From the NCBI GenBank assembly GCA_035771175.1, contig CM069592.1:42684495-42748494 (forward strand): a stretch of 64,000 nt of DNA, written 5' to 3'. Numbering within the stretch: the stretch's first letter is position 1; each line of letters starts with the position of its first letter. This stretch comes from Paratinospora sagittata. Lineage: Eukaryota > Streptophyta > Magnoliopsida > Ranunculales > Menispermaceae. Both the position numbers and the translations under genes were made by a program. Positions 11,285 through 26,200 of the stretch are shown here, in pieces. Below the pieces are notes generated by a model. It saw only the letters and a list, made by a program, of their open reading frames with translations, did not search any database and was not told where the DNA came from.

Positions 11285-14200
11285 CATTTTACTCTGTTTT
11301 ATTTTTTCTTCTTATTATAAGATTGTCATAAATTGATTTTGCTTCAAATCCGCCCCATAACCATGTTCTTCTCCAATCAGCTTCTCAGTTGATGTCTTCC
11401 TTTATCCTACTTGCTTTATCACACTCTTTTTCTAGCTTCTGGGACTGGACCTGCTGTCTTGGTTTTTGGTTATTGAACGAGGTGCATTAAGTGGTTTTTG
11501 ATTATTGGATGTGATGCATTACGTGTTTTTTTTGTATGTCTGATGTTTTTTTTTTTGGTTGAATTTCTAGGTTTCCCTAGAACTGGCATTTATTTTTCTT
11601 TCTTTAACATTTCCTCCTCTCGAATTACTTCTGCTTTGCTGCATATCCTCTAAAGCCTGTCAATGACATCCCTGCTGTAAGTTGATGAATAGTGAATACT
11701 GCACTCTTCAACAAATCATTCCTTGCCCTAAGTTGACGAAAGTTTTTTGTGCGGTCAATCATAGATTTGCTTCATCATAGTAAATCTTGTGGAAATTTTC
11801 AAACAAACTGACTCAGGTTGAAGTATCAAGGAAGGACATCGGTGCTTGTGGTCTAAAGAGAAAAACAGATGCAGCAAAAATATAATTGATCATTTTTTAG
11901 AGAGGAAAATAAAATTGATCATTGATGTTGCTAAACCCATTTGCTTGAGAATCTGAGATGAGGCTTTATTGATGTTATTGTTGTATAAGAGCCATGTATC
12001 ATACACTAACAATGCTGTTTCCAGTTTTGGAATTATTTTTCAGTTTGCGTATTGTTTTATATTGGTATTTTCTATTCAATCATCTGTCAATTAAAGTGTG
12101 GTCGAGAAACTTTTACATGAAATCTTTATGTCCGCGGATTCTGCAAGCATAAAGTTTCATAATTGCGTGCATGTCTTTTGCTTACTTTCCACAGGTTTAG
12201 TATAGCTAGCTACATTCTTGGCCTTGATGCTGACAAGGGAAATGTTAGAAAAGAAGTAGAAGAAACCTTTTTGCCTGTATTCTCAGCATTACTTGATGCT
12301 TTCTTGCTACGTGCTCAGGTTTCTGTCACTCTCTCTCTTCCTAATTTCAGTTTGCAAGTGTAACAAAAGAACCTTCTTTTTTTTTTACAAGAAACGAGAT
12401 CAATTGTATTAAGTGTAAGAATCTGTACTTATATACAACCGGGCCTAGACCCGGGAACTAAAAATCAAAACTCTCTAGAATAGGATACCATCCCCGCAGT
12501 CAATCCCCTAAAGAGAAGCCCCTAGCTAGCTTACTAGCACTAACCCACAATGAGGCAAAAGAACCTTCTTCACAGGCTTGGGTTATATATTGCTTGGTGG
12601 GTGTACAATTTGCCAAGCGAGTAGTTTATTCTTGTGAAAGATCCTATGCATTGAACTGTTGGTAAAAGTATTGTTCCTCTATATAATTCAGTTATCCTAG
12701 TTAGATGATGTAAAACTTTTTATTGAAAAACCTTTTACCCTGCATAAATCCTACTGGACATTTTCTCTTCCAACAATTTAAGAAATTATGACGCTTCCAT
12801 TTAATGTCTAGAACCAATTTACTTTTCTCTTATTTGGATAAACAGTGTTAATAGTATGGAAGACTATATGAGATCTACATTTGAGAGCTCTATCGTGGTG
12901 ATCTTTAGCCTAGTGGATTCCAGGTGGCATTGGTGATTTTATTCTAATGTTGATATATTTTCTGAAAGAGGATGATAAACTTTGATGTTTAACCATGTAA
13001 AAAAGAATTAAGTATACTGACTGGATTTGTGCATTTCAATTGTGATTTTGATTTTTTAGTAGGCATTTGTGAGTTATATAATAATAAATTGAAATCCTAT
13101 TGTATTTTCAAATGTGGAAACTGGAAGTACAAGTGGTGACTGGTGAGACAATAAAGATTGAAAATCTAGAGAACCTAAGAGTGAAAGCTGGTGGCTTTGG
13201 TTTGTGATTCAAAAATAGGGATACAATCCAAAAACAAAAATCCAAAAAATGATTTTTTATCGTTTTCTGAAAACAGGTTTTTTGAGTAACATCTTTATAA
13301 ACTGTTTCCAAATTTGACCAACCAAGTTTTTCATGTTCGTAGATTTTCAGTGAAAAAACTGCACTCGAATCATGAACCAAAGGGGGCATTAGATATTTAG
13401 GATTAGAAATGACTATTCATTACTAGGGAGAAATAGAAGATGATGTCAATCATAAAATTAAAGCAGGTTGATACTATTTAACTGCTGTATCCCACTAAAG
13501 TTAAAAGGAAAAACTTTATATGATCATTGTTAGGTGAAACATACATTATGGAATAAAAGGCGAGCAATAAAAAGATAATATTATAATACATAATAAATTA
13601 TGTGTAATAAGAATGGAAATGTTAAGGCAGATGTGTGGTAAAACATTATAAGATAGAATTTTAAATGAGTTCAATTGACATATAGTAAGAGTAGCTCTGA
13701 TTGAAGATAAAATGAGGTAATTAATAAGGTGGTTTGGACACACATAGAAAACCATTAGATGCATTAGTTTGGAAGAGTGGCATATGAGTCATTATAATAA
13801 TGATTTAGTAAGAGGAAAGCCACAAATAAACATGGGTGTGGGTAATTAAGGAAGATTTAGGTAGTGTTGGGTAACCCAACTCTAATTCTTACCTCTAATT
13901 TGTTAAAAATCTAAGTGAAATGGAGAGGTTAGCAAAACTGAACAGTTTGGTAACAATTTGACAACTTGTAGACAAAATAGAGGTTGACATATATAGTAGA
14001 GGTTAAACATCTAAAATAAAAAACAAAAAAAGTTTTGCTTTTTCTTGCAGAGATTCATCCCCTACTTGTAGCAGAGAATGAACGGCTTATGTTAGGAATG
14101 GTTTATTATCCACCAAATTTGCATGTAATCATCAATATAGAATAATTTGTCATTACCCAAATTCAGTAAGTGATGATTAATATAGAGTTAATGTATATTA

Positions 14201-17200
14201 AACAAATATTGCATATAATAACTAATATAATTTTTATGTATTTGAATGTTTATTTTTTTGGTTTTACAAAGCTACACAAATAATATTTTTTCAACTTTTT
14301 AAAATTTAAATATATTTAAAAGAATGACAATTAATAATTCATATAATTATGATGTAATAAATAAATTTATTATTAATGAAAAAAATATATTATTATAAAC
14401 TTAATCGTTCATTAATTATTCTACAATAAAGAATTTGTTTTTTAAGTTGAATTTTAATTATTAATCTTATGTATATAAATAATACTCAACTCAACTTAAC
14501 TCAACTCAACTAAGCCTTTTCCTAAGTACATGGAGTTGGCTACATGAATTTGCTTCCTTCACTCTGCTCTATTGAGGGCTAAATTGACATTCCTTATAGG
14601 CTGTAATTCCACCGGGACATCACGTCCCTGTGGCCTTTTACTCTGTTTTTAATATAATATATGTTTCTTGTCAAAAAATAAAATAAAATAAAATATAAAT
14701 AAAATAAATGCACATTTTGATTAAAAAAATCAATTGTTTGCTTAACAAGAATTTGAGATTTTGAATAAAAAGTCTCTAAAATAGAACTAAAAATAAGAGG
14801 TCGGAGCATTAATTACTCATCCCAACTCAACTCAATTAAGCTTTTTCCTAACTATATAGGGTCGATTTCATGAATTTGCTTCCCCCACTCTGCTCTATCC
14901 AGGTCTAAGTCGACATTTAAATTACAAAAAATTATATTTTTCTTAATTATTATTGTCCATGCTATTTTAGGTTGGTCTCTATCTTTATCATTACCATGGA
15001 TTGTTAAAAGATTTTTTTTCCTAATTGGAGCATCTAAAGGTCTTTGTTGTATGTGTCGAAACCATCGTTATTGGGTTTCTCTCAATTTATCTTCAAATGG
15101 GGCTACTCCTACCATTTCTCGAATATGTTCATTTCTAATTCTATCTTTTTAATGTTTTACCTCATATCCATCTTAACATACGTATTTGCGTTACACTTCG
15201 TTTGTTCATGTGTAGTTTCTTTATTGCCCAACATTTTGTTCCATAGCATAGTTGGCTTAATAACGATTATCGGGTTATATAAAATTTTCCTTTCAACTTC
15301 AATGGGGTGCATCAATCATATAATACTCAAGAAGCACTCCCTCCATTTAACCTGCCCTGCTTTAACTCTATGATTCACAATTTCACATCCTTACCTATTT
15401 GACCTTCTTGATGGGTAATAAATCCCAAATACCTAAGACCCCGTTTGGTTCGTGATTCAAAAACTGTTAACTGTATCCAAAAATTTTAAAAATGGAAAAC
15501 ACATTTTGTTGATTAAATTCAAAAAAAGTTTTTTGAAACTTTAAAAAGGAAACATATTATTTTTAGAAAACAACAAAAAGTCATTTTCTAACAAAGCACC
15601 CACTAAAATTTTCACTTTTTTGGTATCTCTTGGCTTTCAATCTTCACAGTCTCTTCATTTGTTTTTGTACTTCTACTGAAATTACATTTCATGTATCCAG
15701 GTTTAGACGTACTAATCTTGAACTCTTTAGATTCTAGAGCCTCTGTCCAAACCTCTAACTTAACATTTACTCCAGATTTAGTTTCATTGATCAACACTAT
15801 ATCATTTGCAAATATCGTACACCATGGAGCATTAACCACCGAACAACATATTTAAAATAAGCTATTTTTAAATAAACTCTTGTTAAAGTAGTGCTAATTT
15901 TTTTAAGTGTAAAGTTACCAACATTGCCTTAGTACTTTGTGATATAACAGAAAAAAAAAAGTTGACCCTTGATAGATTGGAGTTGTGTAAGTGTTCCTAT
16001 GGCCAACCCCATATAATTGAAAAAAGGTTTTCTAACAAAATTACAATTTCCCATTGGATTGCTTGAAGAAAATTAGAGAAGAAAGTTGCTAAGCATAAGG
16101 AATGAGGAGCATAACCCTGTTGGGGTTCCTACAATCAACTTCTGTACTTCCAAATCAATGCAAAATCTCAAATTAAAAATAAGATATATATATATATATA
16201 TATACTCTTTAAGTTCAATAGGTAGAAAATGAATGTATATTCTTGCCTTTTCCTTGATTTCTCATTCTATACGATCCATTTTTATTACATTGGTATTTAT
16301 TTTTAATCAACCTACCAAATTTTGGATAAAGTATGAATATCATGTACTGGATTTACATGCATTGATGAGTTCTTTCTCCTCTTCACTATTTTGCAGTTTA
16401 TAGGGCTTATGACCTTTTTCTTTGATAGGTGGATGATGCTACATTTAGTGGTGAAGTTGGAAGCAATGACTTGCCCGATGGCCTTAAACAATTTAGGACT
16501 GATTTGGCGGAGCTTTTTGTGGATATTTGTCAGCTTTTAGGATCTTCTTTATTTGTACAAAAGGTGTGTAAACTTCCAAAATAGTTGAACTTGGTATGTT
16601 ATATAGATATGTGCAAGCCTGATCAGAAATATAATTCTACAAAACAACACAACATTCTGAGTGATATTCCTGTGGCATTATTTTACTTGGCAACTTTCTT
16701 GGATGCAGCCCTACTGTACAGTTACTACTTGAAGACATCTCTAAATATGTATAGTGGAAGTAATTGATAATAATCACATCTTAACTAAGAGCTTTACTTC
16801 TTGTTGCCCGACAAAATTCATATTATGGTGATTCTAGAATATTGGTGTGAAGAGTTGATTGCAAGATATCTAACTCCTATAGGGCATGAACTTGTAGGTT
16901 TTGTTGACTATGGTTCTTTTTGTCTATAACACCAGCCATGCTCTATGGAACCGAATGTTGTGCAATAAAGAAAGAGCACCTTAATATTGCAACGAAATAA
17001 AATTAATAAGATGGAGATGTGATAAAACATTAAAGGAGTAATTTTTTTTTTGGGAGAAGAAACGGAATTTATTAAAAGAAAGAGAAAGGGAACGTGGTCT
17101 CAACTAGAAGATGAGAGCCCCAAAACCCAAAACAACGAGAGCAACAAAAACAAGACAATGAAAAACAAAAATTACCAGAGATAAAATGCGAAGGAGTTGA

Positions 17201-20200
17201 TTAAGATGGTTTAAACACATAAAACAAAGACCATTAGATGTGATGATAAGAACAAGAACATGTTAAATATTAACAGTAATGATAAAGGAAGAGGATGATC
17301 TAATTATTTTGTAAATGTAATTGAATATTTAGTCCTTGATAGAGCGGACTAAATATTCATTTAGTTGACTCCATGTAGTTGGGGAAAGGCTATGTTGAAT
17401 TGAGTATATGTCTTAGATAGCAGTTGGCACATTTTGGGAGTCTTCATGATTTAGAATGTTTGACCATACATAGCATTGAATTGTCAATAAAACTCATTGT
17501 GGTCCTTGCTTACACCAAATAGTTGGGATTAGCCATAGATGATAATGGTTGGTTATATCATATATGCTACCAGTTCTTATAACTGAAGGTTAATACCATA
17601 TTATTTGTTTTTAATAATACATTTTGAGTGCTGCTTATATGCATGCCATGCCACAACAATCTCTTATGAATCTTCGAAAATGATCAGAAGTTTCTTTAAT
17701 GATTTAGTATTTGATAATATAGATTATAGATACAACATTGATATCTCTTGCTTGTTTGCCTGCTAATGTTTATATTTTTTCTTGTATGTATGTATGTTTG
17801 TACATTTGCATGCTCTTATGTGTGTTTATGTATTAATTGTTAAAATTTTCAAGGAATAACAAATTGCTTTTTGGAAGCTTTGTGTGTTTGATTTGTGATA
17901 CATTATTTAAAGCTTAAGGGTCCCTAGGAATGGCTTTGAATTGAACAAATATGTCTCAACTCCAACTCAATTGGGATAATGTGTGGGATTTATTATATTG
18001 ATCTTGTCCATATACGGAAGTTATGGCATGGAAAGATGTAATTCTGTCCTTATCTTCCAGCAATATCTAATAGTATGTACTGATAACTTTTATTAGTTTT
18101 GCGTAGCTTTATGGTTTCCGTTGGTCTTTCCAAGTCTTTATCTATCTCTCTTTTTTTCGTTTCTCTTTTATGTTTTTGCTAAATTATCAAATTATAAATA
18201 TACCCCTTATAACTTGAAAATCTAATTTTTTTTTAATGATTAGATAAACTTTTATTATGAAAGATAAAATAAACTTTTAATGGATAGTTTTTTTTTTTTT
18301 TTGATGAAATTTAGTTATAACAGGTTCGAGTCTTAGAAACAACCTCTTGTGACGTAGGGTAAGGTTATGTACAATAAATCTATAGTGTTCTGACCCTTCC
18401 TGGGACCCTGCATAGGGACTGCCCCTTTTATTTATAAAAATATGTTTGTGCAAAGGGTCCATGCATCATACGAAATTTCACACTTGTAAATATAAAAGTG
18501 AGATTAGAGACACATGTAAAAACACATTTACAATTTTACATTATTTGTAAGAATGGGCTAATATTTTGTGAGCATGATCTTTTAACTAAGGAGATTATTC
18601 TTACAAAAACTTGTCAAGTCTAAGCTAATCAAATTATTCTCAAATTAAAAATGAAATAATGCTTCATAATTATTCATTTCCAATACCACCAATCCCTAGG
18701 ATGTGGTTGTTAGGATGCCTAATTTGTAATTTCTCAAAGTGATGCTCATATTCCTCATAGAAGTTAGTTCCAATAAAGTTTTTATCTAGGTTAAATTGTA
18801 ACAAATCATGCCTTAAATTCCTAATAAGTAGTTACCAATTTCTTAGATTGGCGTAACACTTATGAAGTACTTGATTTTTTTTTTTTAAATTTTTACAAGA
18901 AATGAGAACAATTGTATTAAGTTTAAGAATCTGTAAAAAGATAAACAATTGGGCCAAGACCCAAGAACTAAAAACCAAAACTCTCCGAAATGGGATACCA
19001 TCCCCTCAAGCAATTCCCTAAAGAGAAGCCCCTAGCTAGCTTACTAGGACTAACTCACAATGAGGCAAGGTAAAAAGAATTATCCAACACTATGCTAATA
19101 TCTTTTTCTTGATCATAAAAAATGCGAGAGTTTCGTTCCTTCCAAATTGACCAAACAATTGCAAAGATGATTACTTGTCAGTAATCTCTAAAATGTTTAT
19201 GAAGAACAAAATCATCAGGAAAAGCCCATAAATCTGAGATATCAGAACCCCCCCCCCTCCCGTCCAATGGAGGAAAGATCCCCATCTTCTCCATACTCCT
19301 TGAAAGAAAACGCACTCCATAAAAATATGACGGCTAGACTCATTACTGCTCTTGCACAGACAACACCAGTTCGGGGAAAGAAACTAATTCTTGAAACGCT
19401 TCTGAAGAATATCCGCACAATTCAACCTGTCATGAGCAATAGTCCATCCCAAAAATTTGGCTTTTGATATAACATGAGCATTCTATATAAAAGCATGTGG
19501 GAAATTAGTGAAAATCGGACTCAAATGCTGACTAGAACAAAGATGGTTCATGAAGGACTTGGAAGAAAAAACTCCCGATGACTCTAATGGCCATAGAACT
19601 CTGTCACTCTCATCTGACAAGTGAACACTAGCAAGGATGTCAAGAAGGGAAGAAGCTTCAAGGCATTCTCCTATCAGAAGGCTCCCTGCGCAAATGAAGG
19701 CTCCAGGAGATCCCACCATGAAGTACTTGAATTTTAAAGTTAAAGCATGATATCATATTTTAAATATATGATATACAAAATATATATCTTCATTCTTAGT
19801 GAGATTCTTATGAATCACTTAAATTGTGAACTTGTTGTGTTTTCTTTGCTTTAGTTGTATTCGTTTTCCCTCTTTTTAAACCATCGTATTTTTGATGGGG
19901 TTGCGAGAGGTGTTGAGTGTCAAAATTGGTCTGAATGTCATTTCCTTAAGGTTTTCTTTCATTATATACAAGAGGATGTACATCAAAGTTTCCATATTTG
20001 CCGGCGTACAAGATAAGTATCATCCCTATTTACAACCTAATTATATGCTATTTACAATCTTGCTTTAACAGAAAACATCCCTAAAATATCGCAAATCAAA
20101 TATTCTCTGATCCTAAAATATCGCAAATCAAATATTCTCTGATCCTAAATTATCTCCGTAACATCCCCCCTCAAGTTGATGCTGGTAGATCAAAAAGCAT

Positions 20201-23200
20201 CAATTTGTCAATCAAGAACTGATGTCGATGCCAAGAAAGAGCTTTAGTGAAGATGTCAGCAGTTTGATGTTCGGTAGAAATGTGAGGAAAAGTAATCACA
20301 TGTTTGTCAAAGGCTTCTCGTATGGAATGGCAATCGACTTCGATATGTTTTGTATGCTCATGGAAATTCGGATTAGCAGCGATCTGAATAGCACTTGTAT
20401 TATCAGCATGAAGAGGAGTGGAATGTAGCTGAGGAAAGCCAAGTTCTCCTAATAACCCACGAAGCCATGGGATCTCAGAGCAAGCGGAAGACATAGCACG
20501 ATACTCAGACTCAGTGGAGGACTTGGAAACTCTGTCTTGCTTCTTACTCTTCCAAGAAATGAGTGCATTGCCGAAGAACATGCACCATCCAATAACAGAA
20601 CGACGAGTATCTGCACATCCAGCCCAATCAGCATCACTATATCCCACCAACTGTAAGGAAGAATCCTTAGGAAAGAACAACCCACGTGAAGAGGTGCCCT
20701 TCAGATATCGAATAATACGACAGGCAGCAGCTAGATGACGATGTCGAGGGGCCTGCATAAATTGACTGACCTGCTGCACAACAAAAGAAATGTCAGGGCG
20801 AGTAATCGTCAAATAATTCAAACTCCCAACGAGCTGCCGATAAAAGGATGGATCTGAAAGAAGCTCGCCTTCCTAACGAAATAGCTTGAGATTAACCTCC
20901 AAGGGGGTAAGAACAGAGTTACCCGATTGGAGACCAACCAAGGAAATCACTTCTTGTGTGTATTTGTGCTGATGTAACAATGTACCAGACGAAGTAATCT
21001 GGACCTCAAGACCAAGAAAGTACTGCAAAGGACCAAGATCTTTCATATGAAAAGAGGTCTTGAGATGCTGTTGCAACTGCTGAAGTAATTCAATATCACA
21101 ATGTCATCGACATATACCAGAAGCAACACAATTTCTGCAGAAGTCTTGCGAAGAAAAAGAGAGGAATCAAACTGACTCTGAGCAAACTGAAAGCCAAGCA
21201 AAGTAGAGCGGATTTTATCAAACCATGCGCACAGAGCCTGTTTCAGTCCGTACAAGGACCGATGTAGCCGGTAAACCTCCGAGGAAGGTGAAGTAAACAT
21301 GCCGGGAGGTGGAAACATATAGATTTCTTCCTTTACGTCTCCATGTAGAAAAGCATTCTTCACATCCATCTGCTTGAGAGACCACCCCTATGAAGCAGCA
21401 AGTGCTAAAATAGTCCGAACGGTAGTCATCTTGGCAACGGGGGCAAATGTTTCGGCATAATCAATGCCATAGTCTTGACGATTCCCAAGAGCCACAAGAC
21501 GAACCTTATATCTGTCGAGTGAGCCATCAGATCGAAACTTAACTGAATACACCCATTTACAACCAATCGGTTTGACACCAGAAGGACAAGTCATAATATC
21601 CCAAGTGCGATTCTCTTGAAGAGCCTGGATCTCATCTTGCATGGCCTGTTGCCAACATGCTTGGGAAGTTGCCTGGGCATAAGAGTGAGGAATAGAAACA
21701 GTATCGAGAGTGGCAGTGAGTGAGGTATGAGGAAAACCATACCTATCAGGTGCATGTGTAACCCGAGTGGAGCGTCGAGGTATAGGAATCGTAGAATCAG
21801 GTATCGGATTAGTGTCTGGAAGGAGCGTTGGAGAAGGTGGAAGACGTCGCTGATACACCAGACCTGGTTTAAACCGCTCAATAGAAGAAGACACATCATC
21901 AAAAGCTGGAAGAAGAGCAACAGAGGGATCGAAAATAACCTGAGATTGAAAGAAATATTGATTTTTGAAGAAAATCACATTCCGGGAGATTCAAAATTTA
22001 TTTGCATGAGCATCATAACAAATAAATCCTTTTTGAGTAGAGCTATATCCCATAAAGGCACACGTGACAGACTGGGCAGCAAGCTTGTGACGATCAACAG
22101 GGGGTAAATGAACAAAACAAACACACCCAAAAGTATGAAGGTATTGATACTCAGGAGAAATGCCAAACAAACGAAAATAGGGAGAATTATAATTTAGAGT
22201 CGTAGTAGGCAAGCGATTGATCAAATAGACAACAGTAGATAAAGCTTCTACCCAAAATTTAGACGGTACAGACGAATCAATCAACAAAGTACGAACGACA
22301 TCTAAGAGATGACGATTCTTATGTTCGGCGACTCCATTCTGTTGAGGGGTATAAGGACAAGAACGCTGAGAGATGATCCCCTTTTTCTGAAGATACGTCT
22401 GAAACGAATGGGACATGTACTCTCCCTCTGAGTCGGAGCGTAAGATTTTGATACATGTACTGAATTGTCTCGACAAGCGCAACAAAGCTTTGAAAGACAG
22501 AAAACACGTCACCTTTAGAACGTAGAAAATATATCCAAGTAAATCGACTAAAATCATCGATAAACGTCACAAAATAACGATACTGACCATGGGAAACCAC
22601 AAGACTTATACCCCAAACATCAGTATGTATAATCTCAAAGCATTTAGAAGCACGACTACCATGCGTAGGAAAAGGTAAAGTTTTACTTTTACCAAGACGA
22701 CAAGTAGCACAATCAAAAGAAACAGGAGAAGAATTAAATGAATCGTTTTTGCCTGAAAAACCATGTTTCAGAAGATGAGTTAAGACAACAGAATTGGGAT
22801 GACCCAATTTCTTATGCCAGACTTCAGTATTATTGGCAGTAGCCGTACATGCAAAAGAAATGACACTAGGAATAGAAAATTGTCAAGGAAATAGACTTCC
22901 CACTTTAGGCCCCTTCGCGATCACCGTCCCCGACACCTGATCCTGCACAAGACAACCACCACGAGAAAAGTGAACATCACAGTTATGATCCACCAATTGT
23001 TCAACAGAAATCAAATTGGTAGATAATCCATGAGAGACAAAAACATGTTGGAATGAAGAACCCAAATTACCAACAACAGTGATAGTAAGAGTACTGCCAT
23101 CAACAATCTGCATATTTTGCGTGCCTCCATACTTACGAACATCATGGAGACCAATCGTACGACCAATCATATGATTAGAAGCGCCCGAATAAACAATCCA

Positions 23201-26200
23201 AGAAGAAGTGGAGTTAGTACCCGTACCTTGCAGGCCTAAAGCCGTAAAAGCGGACACAATCATCTGTTGGACCAAGGCAGGTGTGAGAACAGATGAATTA
23301 GTGCTTATAGTGGGGGGCGCAGAAGAAGGCGAGGGCTGAGCAACAACTTGAAAGGCTTGGGATTGGCGATTCTGAGGCCGCACTCAACATTCTTTGATGA
23401 TATGACCCTCTTTCTTGCAGTAGTTGCAAACTTTCTTAGGACAGTTGCGAGCAATATGACCGAACTCCTTGCAACTGAAACATTGCACTTTGTTCTTTCC
23501 TTTCCCTTGTGTCGCATAGGCTACATTCACAGCTTCAGAAACAACCTTCTCAGAAGTCATACTCATCTGAGTGGATAACTGTTGTTTTTCACGCAGTAGA
23601 TCTCCCAAACAAATATCCAAAGAGGGAGCCGGATTACGGTTCAATAAACCGGCTCTAACAGGCTCAAATTCAGGTCGAAGCTTCATCAAGAACTGATCAC
23701 GCTGACTCTCAGCATGAACCGCGAGTGCCGTAGCGGGAACCTTAGAATGAACAATAGCAAAATACTCGCCCCAAAGATTAATAAAACCAGAATAAAATTG
23801 CTCAATAGTCAAATTACCTTGATTGAAATTGCTAATTTCCAATTCCAATTGAAATTTTCTAGCGCTGTGGTCTTGGTGATAAACACGCTGTAGATAGTCC
23901 CACATAGCCACGACAAGGGAAAAAAATAATTCTGTTGATCAAAATCACAGTTCGATGAAGTCGCACCCAGAACCGATGTCACAGAGGTTGCCGACCACCT
24001 CGCAACCACTACAGAAACGGCCGGTCACTACCACAGAAGGTTTTCTGATACCATGTCAAAATTGGTCTGAATGCCCTTTCCTTAGGGTTTCCTTTCATAA
24101 TATAGAAGAGAATGTACATCAAAGTTGCCATATTTGCCGGCGTACAAGATAAGTATCATCCCTATTTACAGCCTAATTATCTGCTATTTACAATCTTGCT
24201 TTAACAGAAAACATCCCTAAAATATCACAAATCAAATATTCTCTGATCCTAAAATATCGCAAATCAAATATTCTCTGATCCTAAATTATCTCCGTAACAT
24301 TGAGGAGGTGGGGTGCAATGTTATTCTAATGGTGAGTTCTTGGTTGATGGCTTATAGAATCAATGGGGATTATTGTATGAACGATTGGATTAGAAATTGG
24401 GGTGGATGTCTGTTGTAAGCAGTGGGTGTTGTGAGTGCTTATTGTTTTGTGTTTGCACTTCTTCTGTTTGAGCACTTCTAGTGCTCTGCTTTAACTTTTA
24501 TAATCAATATAATTGTTTGTTTATTCTCAAAAAAAAAAAAATATATTCACCCTTTTCATTAAAAAAAAAGGGTTGAGGTTGCTCAATTATAACCTAGAGG
24601 TCACAAGTTACATCGTCTCTTCCCCAGACTTTACAATGGAGGGAGCTTTGTGCATTAGATGCCGTTTTTTTCATCATTATTAAGGTCTTTGTTTCCAAAC
24701 ATTTTTGCTAGAATTTGCTTCATCCACATCTGTCTATTTGATATTCATCTATTTATTTATATCTCCATGTACAAGATGGGGCTACATCATGTGACAAGGG
24801 TGTTAGTGTTAGCTAGATATATAATGTTGGCTTGCTGCTACATGCTATAGCTTTTGGGGTTGGTGGTAATTGAACATGATTTAGTGCTGTAGTGCAGAGA
24901 TTGTGTTTCTGCTCATGGCTTAGGCATATGTGAGATTTTGAATTTACATGTTTTGCATAGAGACTTCGGTGTACCTATTGCAAAAGCTATGCATATCTAC
25001 TGCCACAACATCTTAAAGTATTAGTATAGAACTATAGATATGATATGACAGAAGACAGGAATTGCACCTTATGAAAGTTGATTGTACTTTGTGAAGGAGA
25101 GGTTTTGTTTTGGGTTTCTATGTTCATTTGTGAAGACAGAAATAGCAATTATTTTCATGAAATGGCTTGATTCTTCTCTTTTTGAGTATTCTTGACAACT
25201 GGGCATATGTCTATAACCCAACTATTCCCCTTCCTTCCATGAATTATCTTATCCATATCAAACTCAGAGAATTTTTTTTCCAAGAATTCAACTCTATACC
25301 TTAATGCTCTCACACTACAAAGGGGAATCCAGTGCCACCTATTTGGTTTTGAATGGTATCTACTATTTTATCACCTGGTAATCGAATTCTTAGAACTTTA
25401 TTTTGATAGAAACAACTTAAAATTTCCTTGTTCAAGTGCTGCTTTTTAACCTGCACGAAGCCCATGTGATCCAGATGCCTGCTGTTATGTTTTCCTTGTT
25501 TTCTGGAAGGTTTACATTTTCCTTTTTGGTGAGCTTATAGATAGAAGGAGCAGTTTTATAACTGTTATTTTTTCTATTGTAGATTTTCTCTGGTGGATGG
25601 GCATCCGCAGATGTACTGATATCTTGGAAGGAGGTGGAAACAAAAATGTTTGCCCTTAATGTGGTAAGATCTTATAAAATAAAGGCTTTGCTGATAAGGC
25701 TGTTAGTTGCTGTCTTGATAAAATTTTGAGATTTATGCAAAATTTCTTCTCCTGAAATTGCTTTTAAATAAATAAACAAATAATTTTTTTTTTCCCTTTC
25801 ATCGTAACATAACCATGCAAGTCTCCTTCCCTTGTTTGCTGTACCTGTATTTTTTTTCTTATGATAACCATCTTGTTTCCTCTCTTCTACACCAATTAAG
25901 GTCAGATGATTCCGACTTTAAATTGTATAAATGTCAAATATCGATATTGTCACCATGTATAAACTCTAGTACTTTTCAGAAGAATTACTGTCATGAACCC
26001 GTCTTTTTTTATCTTTTCATTTTTTCTCAAATTTTTCAATTTAGCCAGCGAATATTCTTTGAGGAGAAATGACAATGTTGATGAACAAAGTCAAAGGAGG
26101 ATGAGCTGCAAAATTTATAGGAGAGGGTCACCATCCTTCCTAGGAAATACAGAAGACTAGCGCACATAGGCCATTTCTGGCATCTATTGAGCAGATATAA

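Larger units (their letters stand above)
19918..24299 (-). mobile_element. Copia-B: near-full-length Ty1/copia element
   Basis: Both LTRs are present (11 mismatches over 246 bp by hand count), with a 5-bp target duplication TTGAG at 19913-19917 and 24300-24304. It lies antisense to the importin gene and is inserted in an older LINE tail whose remainder resumes at 24305. All pol domains are recognisable but broken into several frames. Confidence 0.93.

Noticed and set aside
15044..15373. 109-codon plus-strand frame
   Set aside because: It is the non-coding strand of an RTE LINE remnant.
20222..20738. Plus-strand frames over Copia-B
   Set aside because: Shadows of the minus-strand RNase H/RT coding sequence.
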